In this document: piece by piece, positions 60,351 through 64,000 of the stretch
Position numbering within the stretch: position 1 is the first letter of the stretch
Layout of the letters: each line of letters opens with the position of its first letter
Origin: Flavobacteriaceae bacterium
GTDB taxonomy: Bacteria > Bacteroidota > Bacteroidia > Flavobacteriales > Flavobacteriaceae
DNA length: 64,000 bases
Assembly: GCA_024743095.1 (NCBI GenBank)
Contig: JANSXF010000021.1
Location: 1 to 64,000, forward strand
Direction of reading: 5' to 3'
Made by a program: the position numbers and the translations under genes
The notes under the pieces: model-generated
Told to the model about the DNA's origin: nothing
The model's database searches: none
The model's input: only the letters and a program-made list of their open reading frames with translations

Positions 60351-61767
60351 TAAATCATTTTTATTGGGAATTATAACGCTTATTGCTGCTTATTCCTGCG
60401 TACCTACACGAGAGATAAGGGACGAGAACGTTGCTGTTCCCGAGAATTATCAAAATCAAACCTCTGATACCACAAATACGGGATTGGTGGAATGGAAGTC
60501 GTTTTTTAATGACCCTAATCTAGTTGCTTTGATTGATTCCGCCTTGGTAAAGAACCAAGAGTTGAACATTATGTTGCAACAGGTGGACATGGCCAAAAAT
60601 AGGATTCAGGCCAAGAAAGGTGAGTATTTGCCCTTTGTCAACCTTCAAGCAGGCGCCGAATTTGAGAAAGTGGGAGAATATACAAGAAATGGTGCAGTTG
60701 AAAAAAACCTTGAGGTGAAGGAAGGCGAAGAGTTCCCCGAACCCCTGACCAATTATATGATCGGGGCCTTCGCCACTTGGGAAATTGATGTGTGGAAGAA
60801 ACTTCGCAACGAGAAAAAAGCTGCGGTGTATGAGTACTTGTCCAGTGTAGAGGGTAAAAATTTTATGGTGACCAATCTGGTGGCAGAAATTGCCGATTCT
60901 TACTATGAGTTGATGGCCTTGGACAACCAAATGTCAATTATCGACCAAAACTTGGAAATTCAGCAGAATGCATTGCGCATGGTAAAACTGCAAAAGCAAG
61001 CTGCCCGTGCTACCGAATTGGCAGTTAAGCGTTTTCAGGCCGAGGTGTTGAAAAACCAAAGCCATAAATACGAGATTCAACAGCAAATTGTGGAGGTGGA
61101 AAACCGGTTGAATTTTTTGATTGGTCGTTCGCCCCAGCATATTCAAAGGGCATCCGATAACTTTATTGATACGCCCATTGATACCGTTTATGCAGGTATA
61201 CCTTCACAGTTGTTGCAGAACCGTCCGGATATTCGGCAAGCCGAATTTGAATTGGCAGCGACCAAACTGGATACGAAAGCGGCGAAAGCGAATTTCTATC
61301 CTCAGTTTACCATTAAAGCTGGCCTAGGATTGGAAGCTTTTGATACCAAGTACCTGACCACTACGCCAGAATCTGTGCTGTATTCTGCAATTGGGGACAT
61401 GGTGGCACCCTTGATCAACCGTAATGCGATAAAAGCCCAGTATAAAAATGCAACGGCCCGACAGTTGCAAGCGGTCTTCGAATATGAAAAGGCCATTTTG
61501 AACGGCTATATCGAAGTGGCCAATCAGTTATCCAATATAGATAACCTGAAAAAGAGCTATGAATTAAAAGAAGGTCAAGTGCAGGCCTTAACTGAGTCCA
61601 TAGATTTATCCACACGTTTGTTCCAATCAGCGAGGGTGGAATATATCGAAGTGCTTTTGGCGCAGCGAGAGGCCTTGGAATCCCGAATGGAATTGGTCGA
61701 GACCAAAAAAGACCAGTTGTTGGCCCAGGTAAATATGTACCGCGCCTTGGGCGGCGGCTGGAATTAA
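60340..61767 (+). CDS. TolC/NodT-family outer-membrane efflux lipoprotein
   Basis: 475 aa from the ATG at 60340 (MKHNKSFLLGIITLIAAYSC). The lipobox is AAYSC. Two outer-membrane efflux protein repeats are visible, with WKSFFNDPNLVALIDSALVK, and PSQLLQNRPDIRQAEFELAA with the conserved RPDIRxAE motif. Long coiled helices follow (ELKEGQVQALTESIDLSTR). It forms the outer-membrane channel of the tripartite pump. Its start overlaps the pump gene by 11 bases, so the two are cotranslated; the upstream frame start at 60310 gives no signal peptide. Confidence 0.95.
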   Translation: MKHNKSFLLGIITLIAAYSCVPTREIRDENVAVPENYQNQTSDTTNTGLVEWKSFFNDPNLVALIDSALVKNQELNIMLQQVDMAKNRIQAKKGEYLPFVNLQAGAEFEKVGEYTRNGAVEKNLEVKEGEEFPEPLTNYMIGAFATWEIDVWKKLRNEKKAAVYEYLSSVEGKNFMVTNLVAEIADSYYELMALDNQMSIIDQNLEIQQNALRMVKLQKQAARATELAVKRFQAEVLKNQSHKYEIQQQIVEVENRLNFLIGRSPQHIQRASDNFIDTPIDTVYAGIPSQLLQNRPDIRQAEFELAATKLDTKAAKANFYPQFTIKAGLGLEAFDTKYLTTTPESVLYSAIGDMVAPLINRNAIKAQYKNATARQLQAVFEYEKAILNGYIEVANQLSNIDNLKKSYELKEGQVQALTESIDLSTRLFQSARVEYIEVLLAQREALESRMELVETKKDQLLAQVNMYRALGGGWN

Positions 61768-61818
61768 ATCCCAAGTCGATAGTTTTACCTACTGCCTTGG
61801 CTATTGATTACCCAAAAT

Positions 61819-61858
61819 GAAGCCCGGTTTACATTTGTAAATCGGGCTTCTGATTTTT
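61819..61858 (+). terminator. RND operon terminator
   Basis: GAAGCCCGGTTTAC (61819-61832) pairs with GTAAATCGGGCTTC (61837-61850), with one G:T pair, around ATTT. A T-run (61851-61858) follows. It ends the efflux operon 52 bases after the last stop and also faces the minus-strand gene at 61890. Confidence 0.85.
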
Positions 61859-61889
61859 AAAATTTGAAGGCTTATATAGTATTATCCAG

Positions 61890-62414
61890 CTACTCAATTG
61901 AATCCATGTCCTGACTTGGTAATGGAAGTTCTGTTACAGGGGCATCCCAGACCACTTTCCATTCCCCGTCCAATTTTTCCCAGAGCACCATATAATTCCC
62001 TTTGTCCTCCATTGCGGGTATGGGAGAAGTGTCGTTTGGCATGAATGTCATGGTGTATTTTCCATATTCGGTAGCCAAATCACCGCTGGCCTTCACTTCT
62101 TGGGTGTTGAGGTCGAATTCCCATTTTCCAAATTGAATATTTTGTTTCCAAGCAGCTTTGTAGTTTTCAATTCCGACAACGGCCGGTTGATTGGGCATAA
62201 ACTGAATACTGTTATCAGCGAAATGGGTGGCCGCTGAATCAATCATGCCCGAAGCATAAAATTCTTGAATCTGTTCATTTTTCTCCTCAATGATTTTTTG
62301 AATTTGCGCAGAATACTCTTTACCTGATTTGGACTCGGGCATGGGGTGCTCACAACTTGCTGCAAATACAATGGTCAGTAGTGCAGAAACACCAAATACA
62401 AATTGATTTTTCAT
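61890..62414 (-). CDS. Secreted NTF2-like (SnoaL/DUF4440) protein
   Basis: 174 aa. A signal peptide with a lipobox-like SC near residue 20 (FAASCEH) suggests a lipoprotein. The body is one SnoaL/DUF4440 cone: QIQEFYASGMIDSAATHFAD, NSIQFMPNQPAVVGIENYKA, LATEYGKYTMTF and MVLWEKLDGEWKVVWDAPV. No catalytic residues are certain. It lies downstream of the S9 peptidase gene on the same strand with a 70-base gap; whether it is cotranscribed is not clear. Confidence 0.85.
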   Translation of the reverse strand: MKNQFVFGVSALLTIVFAASCEHPMPESKSGKEYSAQIQKIIEEKNEQIQEFYASGMIDSAATHFADNSIQFMPNQPAVVGIENYKAAWKQNIQFGKWEFDLNTQEVKASGDLATEYGKYTMTFMPNDTSPIPAMEDKGNYMVLWEKLDGEWKVVWDAPVTELPLPSQDMDSIE

Positions 62415-62484
62415 AATGATATAGTTGATGGGTTAATACGCATTTTTATGTGCGGGGGGAACTATATCAAATATTTCTTAAAAT

Positions 62485-64000
62485 TTACTCGTCCTCTTTA
62501 TATTTATCAAACCAAGCCAATACCGCTGCGATTTTGGCAATCAGATTACTGGGTTTGTTGGCAATACCATGTCCCGCACCGGGAATCCGAACCATGGCAG
62601 TTTCCACGTTTTCCAATTTTAGGGCTGCATAAAACTGCTCGGATTCCGCTATGGGCGTACGGTAATCTTCTTCTCCGGTCAAAAGCATAGTGGGAGTGGT
62701 TACATTGCCGACATAGGTAAGGGGGGAGCGCCTTATGTAGTTTTCAGGATCCTCCCATGGCGTTTTCCCAAACCAATATTTGGAGAAAAATTGTACTCCA
62801 TCTGCATAAAGTACAAAGCTGGTCCAATTGATTACTGGTTTGGCCACAACGGCAGCTTTAAATCGGTCGGTTTTGCCCACGATCCATGCGGTGAGTACAC
62901 CGCCCCCGGAACCACCGGTTACATACAAATTATCTTGGTCAACATAGCCCTTTTCCAAAAGGGCATCCACGCCGGACATCAAATCTTCATAATCGTGGTT
63001 GGGGTAATCGTGATGAATTAAGTTTCCGAACTCTTCGCCATAACTGGTGCTGCCACGAGGATTGGTGTAGAGTACCACATATCCCTCGGCGGCGTAGGCT
63101 TGAATTTCTGCAGAATAAACAGCACCGTAACTGGTAAATGGCCCACCATGGATTTCAAGAATCATCGGATATTTTTTTGAAGGGTCGAAATCGGGCGGAG
63201 TTACTACCCAACCTTGTATTTTTCTTTGATCATAGGATGATTCCCACCACATTTCTTCGACCTTGCCCAATTTCTTGAAGGAGAAAAGGTCTTGGTTAAC
63301 GTTGGTGAGCCTTTTAGTGTTTTTTGTGTCGGCTGCTGCCAAGTCCGATGGATGACTCGTATCACCCATGGTATAGGCAAATTTATTGTTGGTTGAAGCG
63401 GAGAAGCTAGCACCGTTATAAGGTCTTCCTAACGAGAGTCCGCCCAATCCATCGGTAATTTCATCTACTTTTCCTGATAACGACATGGTGCCCAACTTGC
63501 CCATACCTTGGTCGGTATAGCTAAAATAAAGCCCATTGCCTTTACTGTTCCATGCCATATCCTCCACATCACGGTCAAAATCACCTGATATAAGCTGTGA
63601 ATCCGAGCCATCGGTGTCCATAACATACAAACGGGTAACTTGGTAGCCTTGCAGACGGTCGTCATATCCGAGATATGCAATTTTGGAACCATCTGGTGAT
63701 AGAACTGGGTGGGAATCGGGGCCGTAACGCTCCGTTAGGGCAGTAGTATTGCCAGTATTTACGTTAATCGAGTAGATTTCACTATCCGCAGGTTCAAATT
63801 CTTCATCTTTATGGAAGTTGGCACTAAAAAACAAATGGTTGCCATCTTTTTCCCAAATAGGACCTCCGTGGTCAAACTCGGAGAAAGTGAGCTGTTTTGG
63901 GGTGCCGCCGCTAATGGGGAGGATAAATAATTGGGAGTTGCCTCCTTTGTAATAGCCTGAGCCATCTCCCCGGTAGTTCATTTTGTCGATATACTTTGGT
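62485..64000 (-). CDS. S9-family prolyl oligopeptidase-like serine peptidase, 5' end outside the window
   Basis: At least 505 codons are present; the frame stays open to base 64000 (residues before MNYRGDGSGYY read PKYIDK), so the N-terminus and signal lie beyond the edge. The first half is a WD40/TolB-like propeller (SPDGSKIAYLGYDDRLQGYQ). The C-terminal catalytic domain has the Ser in VTGGSGGGVLTAW, the Asp side in GEEDYRTPIAESEQ, and the His in PGAGHGIAN. It resembles acylaminoacyl-/dipeptidyl-peptidases and is likely secreted, cutting short peptides. Confidence 0.9.
   Translation of the reverse strand, partial: PKYIDKMNYRGDGSGYYKGGNSQLFILPISGGTPKQLTFSEFDHGGPIWEKDGNHLFFSANFHKDEEFEPADSEIYSINVNTGNTTALTERYGPDSHPVLSPDGSKIAYLGYDDRLQGYQVTRLYVMDTDGSDSQLISGDFDRDVEDMAWNSKGNGLYFSYTDQGMGKLGTMSLSGKVDEITDGLGGLSLGRPYNGASFSASTNNKFAYTMGDTSHPSDLAAADTKNTKRLTNVNQDLFSFKKLGKVEEMWWESSYDQRKIQGWVVTPPDFDPSKKYPMILEIHGGPFTSYGAVYSAEIQAYAAEGYVVLYTNPRGSTSYGEEFGNLIHHDYPNHDYEDLMSGVDALLEKGYVDQDNLYVTGGSGGGVLTAWIVGKTDRFKAAVVAKPVINWTSFVLYADGVQFFSKYWFGKTPWEDPENYIRRSPLTYVGNVTTPTMLLTGEEDYRTPIAESEQFYAALKLENVETAMVRIPGAGHGIANKPSNLIAKIAAVLAWFDKYKEDE

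Noticed and set aside
1-64000. tRNA genes, CRISPR arrays, riboswitches, toxin-antitoxin or restriction systems, prophage genes
   Set aside because: Intergenic regions were read for cloverleaf patterns, regularly spaced repeats and the usual gene families, and none was found. A covariance-model scan would be decisive for structured RNAs.

Overview
The window is chromosomal DNA from a member of the Bacteroidota, most probably a marine Flavobacteriaceae close to Muricauda/Flagellimonas. The genus is an inference from gene content. The phylum is supported by promoters of the TTG-N19/20-TAnnTTTG type, near absence of Shine-Dalgarno sequences, an alternative GlmU-like protein, a full-length single-chain PurL, a short CarB and many lipoproteins and secreted hydrolases. 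No tRNA, rRNA, CRISPR array, prophage or intact insertion sequence was seen. Almost everything is ordinary core metabolism, and I found no clear new defence or mobile system.

Layout. 1-5491 (minus) is an operon: bifunctional trehalose-6-phosphate synthase/phosphatase, a secreted propeller + double NTF2-like protein overlapping it by 4 bases, an M28 peptidase, and an M1 peptidase gene broken after 89 codons. A GH15 hydrolase (5595-7394, plus) is divergent from it. 7568-15435 (minus) is fatty-acid degradation: acyl-CoA synthetase, then marR, 3-hydroxyacyl-CoA dehydrogenase/enoyl-CoA hydratase, thiolase and acyl-CoA dehydrogenase. A perfect 28-bp palindrome lies in the marR promoter. 15528-25759 holds a GNAT, purL, an M20 amidohydrolase, an AraC regulator, an SDR, an rRNA m5C methyltransferase and a YCF48-like lipoprotein.

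25816-33151 (minus) carries an ECF sigma factor with a membrane anti-sigma-like protein and a Spy-like periplasmic protein, an MsbA-type ABC exporter, a phosphohexomutase, a GT2 glycosyltransferase and a DUF4199 protein. 33310-34842 (plus) carries L31 type B and the GlmU-like protein. 34894-43896 (minus) is accessory metabolism: a serine hydrolase, an amidohydrolase, an SDR/DUF3861/LigB dioxygenase/AraC group, and an ABM-domain lipoprotein with an alpha-L-fucosidase. 44289-53351 includes mtaB, an alpha/beta hydrolase, a lytic transglycosylase, an M23 peptidase, a PadR pair, rpmH (too short for ordinary ORF calling) and carB. 53392-61767 has a lipoprotein, an AhpD-like/Crp pair, and divergent from it an RND tripartite efflux operon led by a small secreted protein. 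The window ends inside an S9 peptidase gene (minus) that runs off the right edge.

Points most worth a second look: the anti-sigma-like protein with a repeated N-terminal motif and no zinc ligands; the small secreted protein at the head of the RND operon; the propeller/NTF2 fusion coupled to trehalose synthesis with a GH15 enzyme that seems to lack its general base; MarR and PadR operator palindromes; an apparent fusion of a permease-prefix domain to a small membrane protein; and REP-like palindromes.
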